DNA of 64,000 nt from Lampris incognitus (GCF_029633865.1 NC_079213.1:85380303-85444302); one strand, 5' to 3'; counted from the first letter of the stretch, positions 9,901 to 21,187 are shown. Notes: a model not told the origin generated them from the letters alone. Numbers and translations are program-made.

Positions 9901-11251
9901 CATTACTTCAGGGCACAGCATCAATGTTGCCCTGAAAGGCAACACACAGAAACCTTTCCATTGCACCTACATTATGAATGAAACCCATATTGCCCCGGAA
10001 GGAATTTGCCTTGGACTCACGGAACACAACATTAATAATGGAAATCAAGAATCCATTAATCTCTATTAGTGAAATGCTAGTAATTAATAATGAGTCATGT
10101 CCTCATCCTTGAAACATAGAGTCAAACTGTTGAAAAAAACATGTATAAAACTGCATCTACGTGGGATGTGAAGTACATTATCAGGACTACAAGGCAGTTG
10201 CATGTAAGGTGCAAGTGCTCAGTCACTGTTTAAGAGCTTTATGCTCCTTGGTACAAATCAGGTGTTGGCCTCAAGGCATCAAGAACCTGCATCCAAAAGG
10301 GGTGTCCAGGTAGCGTAGTGGTCTATTCCATTGCCTACCAACATGGGGATCCTGGTTGAAATCCCCGTGTTGCCTCTGGCTTGGTCAGGCATCCCTACAG
10401 ACACAATTGGCTGTGTCTGCAGGTGGGAAGCCGGATGTGGGTATGTGTACTGCACTAGCGCCTTCTCTGGTCGGTCGGGGCTCCTGTTCAGGGGAGAGGG
10501 GGGAACTGGGGGAAATGGCGTGATCCTCCCATGCGCTATGTCCCTCTGGTGAAACTCCAAACTGTCAGGTGAAAAGAAACAGCTGGTGACTACACGTGTA
10601 TCGGGGGAGGCATGTGGTAGTCTGCAGCCCTCCCAGGATCGGCAGAGGGGTTGGAGCAGTGACCAGGAAGGCTTGGAAGAGTGGGGTAATTGGCCAGATA
10701 CAATTGGGGAGAAAAAGCGGGAGAGAGAACCTGCATCCAGAGGAAAGAAGGGTGTGGTCTGGGAATTGTGGGTGAGAGGGTTCGTCTAGTATGATCAGAG
10801 CGAGCTTGGTTGTCTGCTACTCTCAGATTTGGTATATGCTCCTCATCTGGACCACTGTTACCTTTCCTATTATCCTTGTTACTTTGTCTAGATTGAAATT
10901 TGTATACTCTCACCATCAATGTTTTACCACCTTACAACTGTTAAATCTGTTATTCGTCTTGAAATGATCTCCGGTATTTTCCTGTGTGGATCTCTTCTCC
11001 CAGGTGGGTTTGCTCAGAGTGAGCTTATGTCTGGTCATCTCATCGACTTTTTTGTGCCCTTCCTGCCTCTGGAGTATCGCCACATCAAGCTCTGTGCACG
11101 AGACGCCTTTGCTGCGCGAGGTCTGGAGCCCGATGAGGGTACCCTGGATGAGGTTGCCAAGGCAATGCTGTATGTGCCCAAAGAAGAGAGACTGTTCTCG
11201 GCACAGGGCTGTAAGTCCATTCCCCAAAGGATCAACTTCTTTCTCCCTTAG
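5088..11251 (+). CDS. tor3a: torsin family AAA+ ATPase, torsin-3A-like (6 exons, 364 aa)
   Basis: Exons: 5088-5253, 5712-5825, 6438-6703, 7705-7880, 9538-9662, 11004-11251. They join to exactly 365 codons including TAG. Torsins are ER-lumen/nuclear-envelope ATPases activated by LAP1/LULL1-type membrane cofactors. The start ATG at 5088 gives a signal peptide ([16 protein letters not shown]). A Cys-rich segment follows (QCCDSGDCR). Walker A GWSGTGKN is at 136-143, Walker B FIFDEAE at 201-207, a sensor-1-type SNIGG comes next, and the torsin GCK motif is at 351-353, 11 residues from the end. The [10 protein letters not shown] and CDSGDCRI motifs fit torsin-3A better than torsin-1 (DEMDKMHAGL) or torsin-2; the subtype is inferred from memory of the family. 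Possible N-glycosylation sites are NAS and NIT. Introns 1, 3, 4 and 5 hold repeats listed separately; intron 2 shows nothing recognisable. Confidence 0.9.
5377..5450 (+). mobile_element. 74-bp Penelope-like terminal hairpin insertion with 13-bp TSD
   Basis: Flanked by the perfect direct repeat CGCAATTGATATA at 5364-5376 and 5451-5463. The insert contains CATTCATCCAGGTCATGG and ends in a hairpin (ATCCAAA...TTTTGGAT). A related copy lies at 35202-35303. It sits in torsin intron 1. Confidence 0.7.
6867..6961 (+). repeat. (AT)n/(AC)n microsatellite
   Basis: Alternating AT and AC dinucleotide runs with an imperfect duplication of TTTAGTAA-CATATAT. It lies in torsin intron 3. Confidence 0.8.
7195..7335 (+). 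repeat. fish LINE (L2-type) 3' tail fragment
   Basis: The motif AAGTTTATTTGTATA, then CTTTGCAGTCAGTACAACAG and a CGACACCCTCTATCCTTGGACC segment, matches the widespread teleost LINE/SINE tail built around 'tttatttgtatagc...gctttaca'. No coding part is left. Confidence 0.5.
8577..9042 (-). mobile_element. tRNA-derived SINE, family A, full length
   Basis: Antisense copy in torsin intron 4. On the minus strand the tRNA-like head (9042 to about 8960) carries a degraded Pol III B box. The shared body follows (CCCTACAGACATAATTGGCC and so on), and the 3' end is GGGGAGAAAAAGG with a G-rich tail instead of a poly(A) tail. Both strands give short ORFs that are not genes. Confidence 0.85.
10296..10725 (+). 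mobile_element. tRNA-derived SINE, family A, with 14-bp TSD
   Basis: Flanked by perfect copies of AGAACCTGCATCCA (10282-10295 and 10726-10739), which fixes both ends. It is a full-length sense copy in torsin intron 5. Confidence 0.9.
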
Positions 11252-12438
11252 CAGGAGAGATAACCTGGAGGACATTGAGATTGCTTTACCAGCCTATGTG
11301 CATACAGCGCCACTGTGGAGTTTTGCTTTCCACTCTATTCTCAGCTCCGACCCCCCCCCCCCATTCCCATTCCCATTCCCACACCCCACCCTGCCTGAGG
11401 ACTATAAGAGAACCACATACGGTGTGTATCTGTCCTGGTTTCACAGAAGGCCAGAGAGCGGGGCTATCCCGGTGTCATGGGAAAACCAGCATGTCCCCAT
11501 TCTGCAGACGTGGACACTGGTGCACATGTCGGGCATGTACATGTCGGCTGGTCGTTGTGAGCAGTATGGCTCCCCCCCCCCCCTCACCACACACACACAC
11601 CTCACTTGTCTGTACAGAACCTATGCACTGCCAAGATGGAAAGATGGATGTGATGGCATTAGAAGTCACAGCCAATCGGGAAATGAAAGGAAGCGGCAAA
11701 GGCATTTTGATATTGTGTTTAACATCCTCTTCCCCTGCATCAAGTCTGAGATGCACTGTTTTGTTTTGTTTTTTTAAATTTTTTTTAAGTTTGGCCAAGA
11801 GACGTTTTAGTATATAGATTCTAGCAGATTGCTGTCATGGGGTCACACATAGTTCTTGTTTGGCATTAATTATTTATTTACTTTGGTAGCCATACCTGAA
11901 CATATTATTGTGCCAAGATGACTTAATTGTGACTGTTCATTGTAAGCAAAGGTTAGTGTGCTTTTGTTGTGTTGTGTAAAGGCAAACTCAGACATTGCCT
12001 TTTTATGGCCAAAATAATGGGAAAAAAAGGTAGTGTGATGGTATAAACCAAACTAAAGGCACTGTCCCTGATGCAGAAATTGTTACTGGAGAACAGTTGA
12101 GTTGGAAGAATTTGAATCACATGTTGGTTCAAATGAACCCATTTGAAAGCTGTCTTGTTAAGTTCACATTTTAAGTGCTTTAAACCATTCTTTCGGTTGG
12201 TATTACGTTTCACTCAGTCTCATCACTTTGAGAAATGTCTGATACACATCGTCAATACATATTTGTGTCAAAGTTCCTTTCTATATCAATGCATAGTCCA
12301 GTTTACAAAATGAAATTGATTTCCCATCCAGACATTTATTTATTGTCTTTGTCCTCACTTTTTCAGACACCCGAACACATGTGTGTTTTGATTTGCATTC
12401 CTGATCCTGAGATTTAATCTGTTGATCAGGCGTCAGGC

Positions 12439-12444
12439 AATAAA
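12439..12444 (+). terminator. candidate poly(A) signal of torsin gene (proximal)
   Basis: AATAAA. No strong GT-rich element follows at once, so it may be the weaker of the two. Confidence 0.35.
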
Positions 12445-12504
12445 ATCACAAGTAGAACACAATGGAAAAGGAGTCTCACTACAACTATAAATATATTTTA
12501 CCAA

Positions 12505-12510
12505 AATAAA
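12505..12510 (+). terminator. candidate poly(A) signal of torsin gene (distal)
   Basis: AATAAA followed 20-45 bases later by a GTTGTGTTCC and T-rich stretch, the usual downstream element arrangement. Confidence 0.5.
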
Positions 12511-12530
12511 CATACCCTTTGAGCTGTTAA

Positions 12531-13168
12531 GAGTTGTGTTCCTTTATTTTTTATTTTTTTTTAAAATATAAATTTAGTGGTAAACATGTCTGAACAACCC
12601 AAAATGAATCTACTCAACCTGATACTCAACCATGTTGATGGTGGGCCATGGATATGCGGGCTTCCAACCCAACTGATTATCACCTTCAACCAAAGAGGAG
12701 GACTAATCACTGAAATCACCCGTTGAGTCCAGTCGGAGTGGAAACCTGCATACTTGGCTTTCTTTGGCACATGGTTGAGTACCACTCTTCTAGGGTAATG
12801 TTTCATGTGGGTCCCATGGTCCAAGACCTAACTTCAACCATAGTCTTGCAGGACCAGATGTGATTTTTGTCACTTAGGGGCAAGAGTACATGTATAATAA
12901 AAGTGGACATACAAAATATGTTGGGCCCAGCAGAACTACCTCGACCCTAACCTTAACCACTGGGAAATTGTGCTAACCTAAACCTTTCCCTAGCCTCAAC
13001 CACTAGTATTACGATGCATAACCTTAATCAAAAACCTGAAAAATTTGAAAAGAAAAAGTGGAAAGCGCTGGAATGTGGACCATGTAGAACTTGTAGAAAA
13101 CTGGTTTAGGACCAGTGTCAACAGGCAGCTTCACCCCTAGAATAGACCAGCTCATTTAGGGTCCACAT
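12531..13168 (+). other. intergenic region, torsin to calreticulin
   Basis: No gene, RNA or clear repeat seen. 12930-13030 contains loosely repeated CTAACC-type words (ACCCTAACCTTAACCACT), which may be decayed repeat sequence. Confidence 0.4.
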
Positions 13169-13362
13169 CAGTGGTTCTCAATCAGGTCCTCAGGTATCAC
13201 CAGAACTGCTGGCTTCTCTGTTCTACCAGGTAGTGCACTGCATTCACCAGTTGTTCCAGGTCTAAAACCTGCCTGACTGGAGGCTGCAGAATGTAAATGA
13301 TAACCTGGCAGGAAAGAAAACGAGCAGTACGGGTGGTGCCCGAGGACCTGATTGAGAGCCAA
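13169..13362. mobile_element. hAT-like MITE
   Basis: Inverted terminal repeats: GGTTCTCAATCAGGTCCTCAGG at the left pairs with CCCGAGGACCTGATTGAGAGCC at the right (two mismatches). The outer CAGTGG start is typical of one group of hAT MITEs. The target duplication is not clear. Confidence 0.6.
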
Positions 13363-13438
13363 TATGATCGATAACACACACAAACATACACACACGCACA
13401 CTGCATCACTCCTTTCTGGGGCGTGTATCAAGCAAACG

Positions 13439-13457
13439 CGTGGTCCTCTCCTATTGG
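13439..13457 (-). promoter_or_regulatory. ER stress response element (ERSE)
   Basis: The plus strand reads CGTGG, nine bases, ATTGG. Its reverse complement is CCAAT-N9-CCACG, an exact match to the consensus bound by NF-Y with ATF6 or XBP1. It lies 272 bases before the calreticulin ATG. Calreticulin and other ER chaperone promoters in vertebrates are controlled by such elements. Confidence 0.8.
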
Positions 13458-13542
13458 CCACAGATATGAGCGTAGTTCATTTTTCCAGGGACCAATTGGC
13501 TGTGTTGCGGAGCGGCTGTCGGCTTCCTGATGGCGCCTCCGT

Positions 13543-13561
13543 CCAATGAGCTGCAGCCATC
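13543..13561 (+). promoter_or_regulatory. ERSE-like CCAAT-N9 element
   Basis: CCAAT, nine bases, CCATC: two mismatches to the CCACG half. With the exact ERSE and a further CCAAT at 13492-13496 it makes three CCAAT boxes within about 110 bases of the promoter. Confidence 0.45.
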
Positions 13562-13728
13562 TGTTCACAGAGGAGCGTCCTGCCCACACGGCTGCGCTCC
13601 AGCGTTCCCCGGTGCAAGCCGACTGCGAGTCTGGATTGGAAAACCACTTAGCGCATACGTTTCATTAACGTCGCTTGTATTTACATTTATAGGCAGTTGA
13701 ATTTGTGAGAGTGCTTTCGCTCATTAAA

Positions 13729-16700
13729 ATGACTGCGCTGTCGCTGCTTTTGATAGCCGTGTCCGCCGTATCTGTGCTAGCCGAGTCCACTGTATATTTT
13801 CGAGAGCAATTTGAGGATGCGGGTAAGAAAATAATAATAAAATGTTTTTTTTGGTGCTGTTATGACTTTAATATTTAAGTGATTGCGATATTAAGATTGC
13901 ATTTACATGCATGCTTACACGAGTACCTTAAATCATCTTGACAAGCAGTATGATTCATACTGCCTTGTTGGCGGACCGTTAAACATGGGAAATTACTTTT
14001 GGACATGACAACTTGAGTATTTTACGGATGCATAGATCTGGTGCTGTGGCCGCTGTGGCTGCTGTGTCTTAATGTCAATATGTCTTTAGCCTACGCGAAT
14101 ACCATCCATCATACAACCTCCACCCCTTCAATTTTCCCTTGGGATTTAAATGACCCCGCCTGCCTCCCCATCCCCCTTTCAGTATGTCTTCCCCCGGTCA
14201 TTCATACTGTCACTAAAAGCATTTAGCTGCTTTATCGCACCTCGCAGGGCCTTTGCATGCCGGTGTTGTGACCATTTGTCCTACCTTATCGAAATGTCCC
14301 TACCATAGGGCAAATTTACTGTACCCATAACCGCGCGTGCGCAATAGCACCTGATTCGACCGCTCGGTAAACTATGAAGTGTCAGCGCTCCATAATATCC
14401 GAGTGGCCAGTATCTGGGTTGGTGCTGTCTTCCTCCGCGACTTGCCTCTTCTGCATTTTACAACAACCAGAGAAATAAATCGCAACTGCTTCTGCAGAAC
14501 GGGAGACCATAATGTTTGAATGACCATGCAACTCGTGGGGATGTATGTGAATTGTTCTTGCAGACGCCTGGAAAAACCGCTGGGTGGAATCCAAACACAA
14601 GTCTGACTATGGCCAGTTTGTCTTGACCGCAGGGAAGTTCTATGGTGATGCAGAGAAAGACAAAGGTGAGAATAAAGATTTAAATGTATTCTTTGCACCT
14701 TCCAACATTAACATATCGCCTTGTGCAATCGCCATGTGGGTGGATGGTGACTTTTGTAATGGGGTTTGGTTAGAGACCTGACATGAACTGCAGAGTGAAG
14801 CAACACAGTGTCCCCCCCCCCTTTTTTTTTTACCATATAATAAGGAAAACACGTCTTCGTGTTTTAAAGGGAACTTGGAAATTTGGCTGTGTTTTACTTG
14901 CTTATGTATTCATTCTCTGTACCTGCCTAATCTGATCTGATAGACCAGAGGAGATGCTAGTGCAGCGATTAGGACACATACTCACATCTGGCTTCCCACC
15001 TGCAGACATGGCCAATTGACCTTTCGCAAAGTACCGCCCCAGAACGGTGCTTGTCCAATCCTACATTAGCAACGGTCCGTCAAGCTTTCAAACACACAAC
15101 AAAATGCTGAAACGGTGTGCCTATGGGATCTGCAAATCGGATGCTAGATATCTGAAAAGTTTGAAGGGGGTGTAATTTTCTTTCCCTTCCCGAAACCCAG
15201 AACGCAAGAAGCGCAATGTCTGCAATAGATTTCGCAGTATAGCAGACCCCATGGCCAGCTTAATCCATCCAAAATCAACAAAAATACCTGTCTGCTCCAA
15301 GCTAAGCTTGCTACTAGTTATTATTGATAGCTAATACAGCTAACGTATTATTACTGTTACTTTTACCCACACAATGTGCTGATTTCTTCCTTGGTGTTTT
15401 GGTGTTTTCCGGCTACTTCCTGGATAGTTCTGAAATGCTTGACAGGCATAGCAACAGTAACTAAGGGGGGCGGGACTTTGCAAAAGGTCAATTGTGTCTG
15501 TAGGGATGCCCGACCAAGCCAGAGGTAACGGGGATTTGAACCGGCGATCCACGTGTTGGTAGGCAATGGAATAGACTGCCTCGCCACCTGGATGCCCTGA
15601 GAACATGCAAACTTACCCACTTTTTTCCGGTGTGGTGGTTATCGTAGGGCACTAGTGGATGAATATAAGGGAAATGCAGCCCAGCAGTATATTCCTTCCT
15701 TTCACAGGACTTCAGACCAGCCAAGATGCTCGCTTCTACTCCTTATCGATCCGCTTTGATGACTTCAGCAACCAGGGCCAGCCTCTGGTCATCCAGTTCA
15801 CTGTCAAACACGAGCAGAGTATCGACTGTGGTGGAGGCTACATCAAACTGTTCCCCTCTGGCCTCAACCAGGAAGACATGCACGGAGACTCCAACTACAA
15901 CATCATGTTTGGTGGGTGAGACTAAGCCACCTGTGTAGATAAGTTCATAACCAATGATTGTTCTCTGCACAGTTACTGGTTGTGTGGATGCCATGTTTTT
16001 TGTTTCTCTCATGTTAAATCCATAAAGTAACCAGTTCTATAGGAGATTGATTGTGATCTTTCTGTGTAGAATGCTTTTCTACAATACATTTTGCTGCAGT
16101 GCATATGCCACAGACAGTTTTGCCATAAATAATGGTTGCTAATGGGGCAAACTTAAGATTTATAAGTACTAATAACTTATTCTCTGCCATTTTCAAAAGG
16201 ATTTTATTTACTTTTACGTTTTCCCAGATGCTTTTATCCAAATCAGAAGAGAGTCAGCAAATTCATATATATAATGTGTGTCAACCTGCATGTATCTTTG
16301 AGCACTGAATAGTTATATTATCATAGACAAGACTGCATGTTATATCATGTGGAAGTAGTGGAAGTGCACAACAAGTACACCACCAACAATGATGCGAATA
16401 ATGCATTCATTCACAATAGCTTCATTGACTTAACTGGCTGAATAAATAGAGCAAAGGTCTGTAAAGCTGCATTGTAGATATTCCTTGTGATTCTTGATTG
16501 TGCTTTGTTTGTGATCTCGGCTGATTTCCTCTCTGTCTCTCTGTCTGTCTCCTGTCTGTCTGTCTGTCTCAGGTCCTGACATTTGTGGCCCTGGCACCAA
16601 GAAGGTTCATGTTATCTTCAGTTACAAAGGCAAAAACCACCTGATTAACAAGGACATCAGATGTAAGGTGAGACTAGTCAAGAAATGATTGTTTCCACAT

Positions 16701-19700
16701 CAAACAGCTTTGCGAACTTCTGTGACTATGGCGTTTATACAACTGTCTGTTGCACAATCCCTTTAATTATTTTTATTTATTAATTGGTATGAAAGACTGT
16801 TGTGATTTATAGGCAATTATTAATTGAAGAGTATATTTTTAAAGCCTTGTTACATTTTAAATAAGACCAAGTCAAAAATCTACATTACGCAGGGAGCATG
16901 GTATTGATTACTGTAAGCAGGGTAAAGTTAGAGTAAATGGTAAAGTTAAAGCACAAATTTAAGTGTTTAAAAGTCTTGATAATGACAGTCGCTCTCTACT
17001 CATGTCTTCTTTGGTTACATCTCGCAGGATGATGAGTACACTCACCTGTACACGCTGATTGTCACTCCCGACAACACTTACGAAGTAAAGATAGACAATA
17101 AGAAGGTTGAGTCTGGCAGTTTGGAGGACGACTGGGACTTCCTGCCGCCCAAGAAGATCAAGGATCCCGAGGCCAAGAAGCCCGAGGACTGGGACGAGCG
17201 CGAGAAGATCCCTGACCCTGACGATAAGAAACCAGAGGTAGGTTTGCCGCAGCCATTGAAAGAAAATGTCTGTAATGATAAAATAATTTTCAGTCTCCAG
17301 TCTTTGTCGCCCAACTGCCATATATGTCTGGATGAATGTTATTAGACTAAAAATGCTTTCTTTTAACTAACTTTTTCCATGCAAAGCTCATTTGATTTGC
17401 TTCATTGCAGTCCTCTGTTTGTGACTGTATCTCTTGGCTAGGACTGGGACAAGCCTGAGAATATCCCGGACCCCGACGCCAAGAAGCCTGATGACTGGGA
17501 CGATGAGATGGATGGTGAATGGGAGCCCCCCATGATAACCAACCCTGAATACAAGGTAAAGCATGTTCACGTACATCGTAATAATAGCAGTATTTAACAA
17601 TCTGAGGGATTCAAAGCCTTCATCTGTGACGAAGAAAACTACCATACAGTAATCCTACCACCTTAAAAGTGATAGGTGGGCATCCGGGTGGTGTGGTGAT
17701 CTATTCTGTTACCTGCCAACACGGGGATCGCTGGTTCGAATCCCCATGTTACCTCCGGCTTGGTCGAGCGTCCCTACAGACACAATTGGCCGTGTCTGCG
17801 GGTGGGAAGCCAGATGTGGGTATGTGTCCTGGTCACTGCACTAGCGCCTCCTCTGGTTGGTCGGGGCGCCTGTTTGGGGGGAGGGGGAACTGGGAGAAAT
17901 AACATGATCCTCCCATGCGCTACGTCCCCCTGGCGAAACTCCTCACTGTCGGGTGAAAAGAAGCGGCTGGTGACTTCCACATGTATAAGAGGAGGCATGT
18001 GGTAGTCTGCAGCCCTCCCTGGATTGGCAGAGGGGGTGAAACAGCAACTGGGACGGCTCGGAAAATAGGGTAATTGGCCAGATACAATGGGGAGAAAAAG
18101 GGGGGAAAATTCAAAACAAAACAAAAAGTGTTAGGTGGGAATTTTTAAAGTTTTTTTTTTGCATATATTCTTACTTCTAGAAGGTTTTTGCATTTATTGT
18201 ACAATATCAACACAACTGTATTAAAGATTTGGATATTAATATCAGAACTCTTGTACTTTGTTCATAATCAATTATCCAAGTAAGATTACACACAAAGGAA
18301 ATGTTTAACTTGAAGTGAAACAAAGTAGAGTGGGCAAAGAAGAAAAGCAATGGAAGAGTTAACTTGTCAACTAATACGTAGAGCACAAAAGGAAAATCCA
18401 GCTGCTTCACACATGAGGAAAAAAATAATTATTGTCTCTGTAGTAAGCCTTAATTAGTTTTCTCTACTTTTTAGTAATAACACATCATAAGAATATGGTG
18501 CTGGTGAGAAACATGGTATAAAATAAATTGATTTGTCTTTGATGGCTATCAAGGATACGCTTTACCATCTTCTTAATTTCTTATTTTGTAGTTTGAATTA
18601 TATTTTGTGTCCTCAGTCCCAATTTCAAAAGCATTTTTTTAACTTTAAGGAATATATAGTATATATATATAATAGTATTAATAACCTCACGGCTATTTCC
18701 TAACATGCCCGATGAGTTGTAGAAATCTAGGAGCAGTAAAGCTGTCAGTCTCATTTCTCTTAGTAAAAACAAATTGAATGGCAGATCTTTGTGCTTCAGT
18801 GATTGATTTGCCAAAGCTAATCATGTGCTCTGGCTTTTTTGTTCTTGTTTGCTTTCCATAGGGTGAATGGAAGCCCAGAGATATTGACAACCCTGCCTAC
18901 AAGGGCAAGTGGGTCCACCCTGAGATCGACAACCCAGAGTACACAGCCGACCCTGAGATCTACAAATACGACAGCATTGGTGTGATCGGGCTTGACCTGT
19001 GGCAGGTAGGATGGCTGACTGTTTGCCTACATCTCAGCAAAATTGCATCTTACCAAAGGCACTCAGCATATTTGGCTTCCATTTTTTTAAGTTATTAGTG
19101 ATTTAAGAAAAAAAAGAAAGTGAATCGAGATATTGGCTAGTGGTAGAAAATGGATCCAACCTTAACCTGCATGGACTGAGTCGGCACCAGCAGCATGTAA
19201 ATAACAATGAACTGTCATCCATTTGTGCCCATACTGGTTCAAAGGACTAGGGTTGACATGCTGTTTGTTTGTACGGACCTGCTTGTAGATGGCAGAAATG
19301 ACTAAAATGAGTGAATTTGCAGGGAGAAAGATGACCAAAAAGTTGCTTTTGGTTGTAGATCAGTGGTTAGTCTGGCTAAGCTAGTGGCTAAAACCCTTCA
19401 TTTTCCTGGCTGGTTTATGTGTATAGGATCCTGTTAGACACACTGTAAAGTAACAACTAATAATGGAATCTTATTCTTTTCCCTTTTTAATTAAATAATT
19501 TTATTTAATCATTTTGTTATAGGTTAAATCGGGTACGATCTTTGACAATTTCCTGATCACCAATGACCCAAATCGTGCTGAGGAAGTAGGCAATGAGACA
19601 TGGGGTAAAACCAAGGTCAGTCCACAGTCTCCAGCTCCACCAGATCTCCAATTACATGTCAACATTTTACAGTATCTAAGATAACGTCTTTAGCACATAT

Positions 19701-20091
19701 GAGAATACATACTTAGGATAATTTTTAGTGCTTGTCATACTACCATCTGCAGAAAACTCATGCTGTGGAATTTTAACACCTGATCCTGCCATTAACATTT
19801 AATCAGACACCTCAATTTAAACAATATTTTTAAAGAAAAAGCTGCAGACATGATGTCATTCTTGCAGTCAGGTGATATATTTTATCTGTGCTTCTCCAGG
19901 ACCCGGAAAAGAAAATGAAGGAGAGCCAGGAGGAGGAGGAGAGAAACAAGCGCGAGGAGGAGAAGCAGAGGAAAGAGGAGACCAAGGAGGAGGATGAAGA
20001 GGAAAAGGAGGAGGAGCCAGAGGAGGAGCCAGAGGAGGAGGAGGAAGAAGATGAAGAGGGCACAGACTCTAAACTCAAGGATGAGTTATAA
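13729..20091 (+). CDS. calr: calreticulin, ER lectin chaperone (9 exons, 415 aa, KDEL)
   Basis: Exons: 13729-13822, 14564-14665, 15708-15911, 16573-16667, 17028-17237, 17442-17555, 18862-19005, 19523-19615, 19900-20091. They join to 416 codons with TAA. Calreticulin binds monoglucosylated N-glycans and Ca2+ in the ER lumen and folds glycoproteins with calnexin and ERp57. Visible: a signal peptide ([15 protein letters not shown]), the signatures [16 protein letters not shown] and IMFGPDICGP (the disulfide cysteines), and a P domain with three A repeats (IPDPDxKKPEDWD type, exons 5-6) and three B repeats ([13 protein letters not shown] type, exons 6-7). Exon 9 is an almost purely acidic/basic tail ending KDEL. 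Length equals the usual 415-418. An exact ERSE lies upstream. By position next to an Eps15 gene it may be the calr3-type fish paralogue, although the protein looks like canonical CALR. Confidence 0.96.
14941..15603 (-). mobile_element. tRNA-derived SINE, family A, 3'-truncated and split by a MITE
   Basis: SINE sequence runs 14941-15017 and resumes at 15490-15603. The two parts join to the consensus order once the MITE at 15018-15489 is left out. The tRNA-like head is at the right end (minus strand). It lies in calreticulin intron 2. Confidence 0.85.
15018..15489. mobile_element. 472-bp DNA transposon derivative with THAP-finger remnant
   Basis: Terminal inverted repeats of about 23 bp (GACCTTTCGCAAAGTACC at the left, pairing with the end ...ACTTTGCAAAAGGTC; two mismatches). 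The target duplication is AATT, or CAATTG if the outer G/C is counted as target. Inside, from 15104, a short frame starts with [13 protein letters not shown], and 15170-15300 decodes with breaks to PFPKP, then [10 protein letters not shown]: the N-terminal THAP zinc-finger pattern of fish P-like/Kolobok/ISL2EU transposases. It is not functional. Confidence 0.75.
16516..16572 (+). repeat. (CTGT)n tract at calreticulin exon 4 acceptor
   Basis: CTCT/CTGT repeats form the polypyrimidine tract and end directly in CAG at 16570-16572. Confidence 0.75.
17681..18123 (+). mobile_element. tRNA-derived SINE, family A, with TSD
   Basis: Target duplication AAAAGTGATAGGTGGG (17665-17680) and AAAAGTGTTAGGTGGG (18124-18139). 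The B box GGTTCGAATCC is intact. Lies in calreticulin intron 6. Confidence 0.9.
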
Positions 20092-20621
20092 ACTCCTAAC
20101 AGTGGAAGACGACATGAAATGTATTGGTGAGCCATTGGAACAAGGCTGGAGACTGAGCTCAAAAAACTTGGCTGGACATTTCCCTCATGGCTGTCAACCT
20201 GGTGGGTGAGGGAGGAGGGGACCTTTTTATTTTGTTTACATGACAAGGGAATAATTGAGATGAACCTTTTTTTTTCGAGGGGGGGCGTCACTGATTTTGT
20301 ATTTCCATGTACTTTGTTATCATTATTAAACAAAGAGTTTGTAATATTAATGTTAAGAATGAAGATTGTCACGACAGAAAACTATTGAACTTTTCCCGTA
20401 CAGCTGTTTTGCCATTGTACTGAAACAGCAAATGTAAATTGTCATTCATATACTGCACAAAACTGAGTCTTTATGAAGTATGTTGTGGTCGTTGTTTCGT
20501 GTGGGACCCTCACCATGAAAATGTTCAGATGTTTACCTCATCATGGTCTTTTGTTTGTTTTGTCTTATGTCATATTTTGTTTTGCTCTGTTACCTCATGT
20601 AACTGTGTTTTAAGATACTCC

Positions 20622-21032
20622 AAGTTGAATCAGTTCATTTGGACACGTGGCCCAGTGGTTAGCACTGTTGCCTCACAGCAAGAAGGTCCTGGGTTCGAAC
20701 CCCAGGCCATTCCAGGTCCTTTCCGTGTGGAGTTTGCATGTTCTCCCCGTGTCTGAGTGGGTTTTTCTCCGGGTGCTCTGGTTTCCTCCCACCTTCAAAA
20801 AGACATGCATGTTAGGGTTAATACTCCTGTCTGTGCCCCTGAGCAAGGCAATGGAAAGAAGAACTGGAGTTGGTCCCCGGGTGCTGCAGCTGCTCACTGC
20901 TCCTATGCAATAGGATGGGTTAAATGCAGAGAACAAATTTCATTGTAAGAATACAGTTCGTTGTAAGGTACAATGACAAAATAAAGTGGCTTTCTTTCTT
21001 AAATGTTGTGTCCAGATGAACTGATTCAACTT
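20622..21032. repeat. inverted repeat arms enclosing a SINE
   Basis: 25-bp arms at 20622-20646 and 21008-21032 pair with one mismatch (AAGTTGAATCAGTTCATTTG at the left). The arm sequence resembles the tail of fish Penelope-like elements. Outside lies a 12-bp direct repeat TTTAAGATACTC (20609-20620 and 21073-21084), a possible target duplication for the whole insert. Confidence 0.7.
20647..21000 (+). mobile_element. tRNA-derived SINE, family B (Mermaid/DANA-like body)
   Basis: The head GTGGCCCAGTGGTTAGCACT (A box) and GGGTTCGAACCCC (B box) is followed by the common fish body TTTGCATGTTCTCCCCGTGT. It ends with AAATAAAGTGGCTTTCTTTCTT. Unrelated to family A. Confidence 0.85.
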
Positions 21033-21187
21033 TCTGGAATTTACTTATTTGGATTGAGCACGCATCAAGACATTTAAGATACTCAACTACTGCAACAATA
21101 TTCAAATGTCAGGATTGTATAGTTGGATTTTAATATACCGTCCATGTCATCCAATCCTCTCATACACAGGTGTCTCTGGGACAGGGC

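Larger units (their letters stand above)
11252..12530 (+). other. torsin 3' UTR
   Basis: Non-coding sequence after the TAG. It includes C-runs at 11352-11361 and 11574-11583 and a short (CA)n. The transcript probably ends after one of two AATAAA hexamers (12439, 12505). Confidence 0.5.

Noticed and set aside
9830-10069. 79-aa frame preceded by a CAG in torsin intron 5
   Set aside because: It does not resemble torsin. Exons 5 and 6 join in frame without it, and the frame has no good donor. Treated as a chance ORF.
10986-11817. 263-aa and 180-aa ORFs over torsin exon 6 and the 3' UTR
   Set aside because: Out of frame with the conserved torsin C terminus and without recognisable domains.
19830-20372. 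Ser-rich minus-strand ORF
   Set aside because: Antisense of the Glu/Lys-rich last exon of calreticulin.
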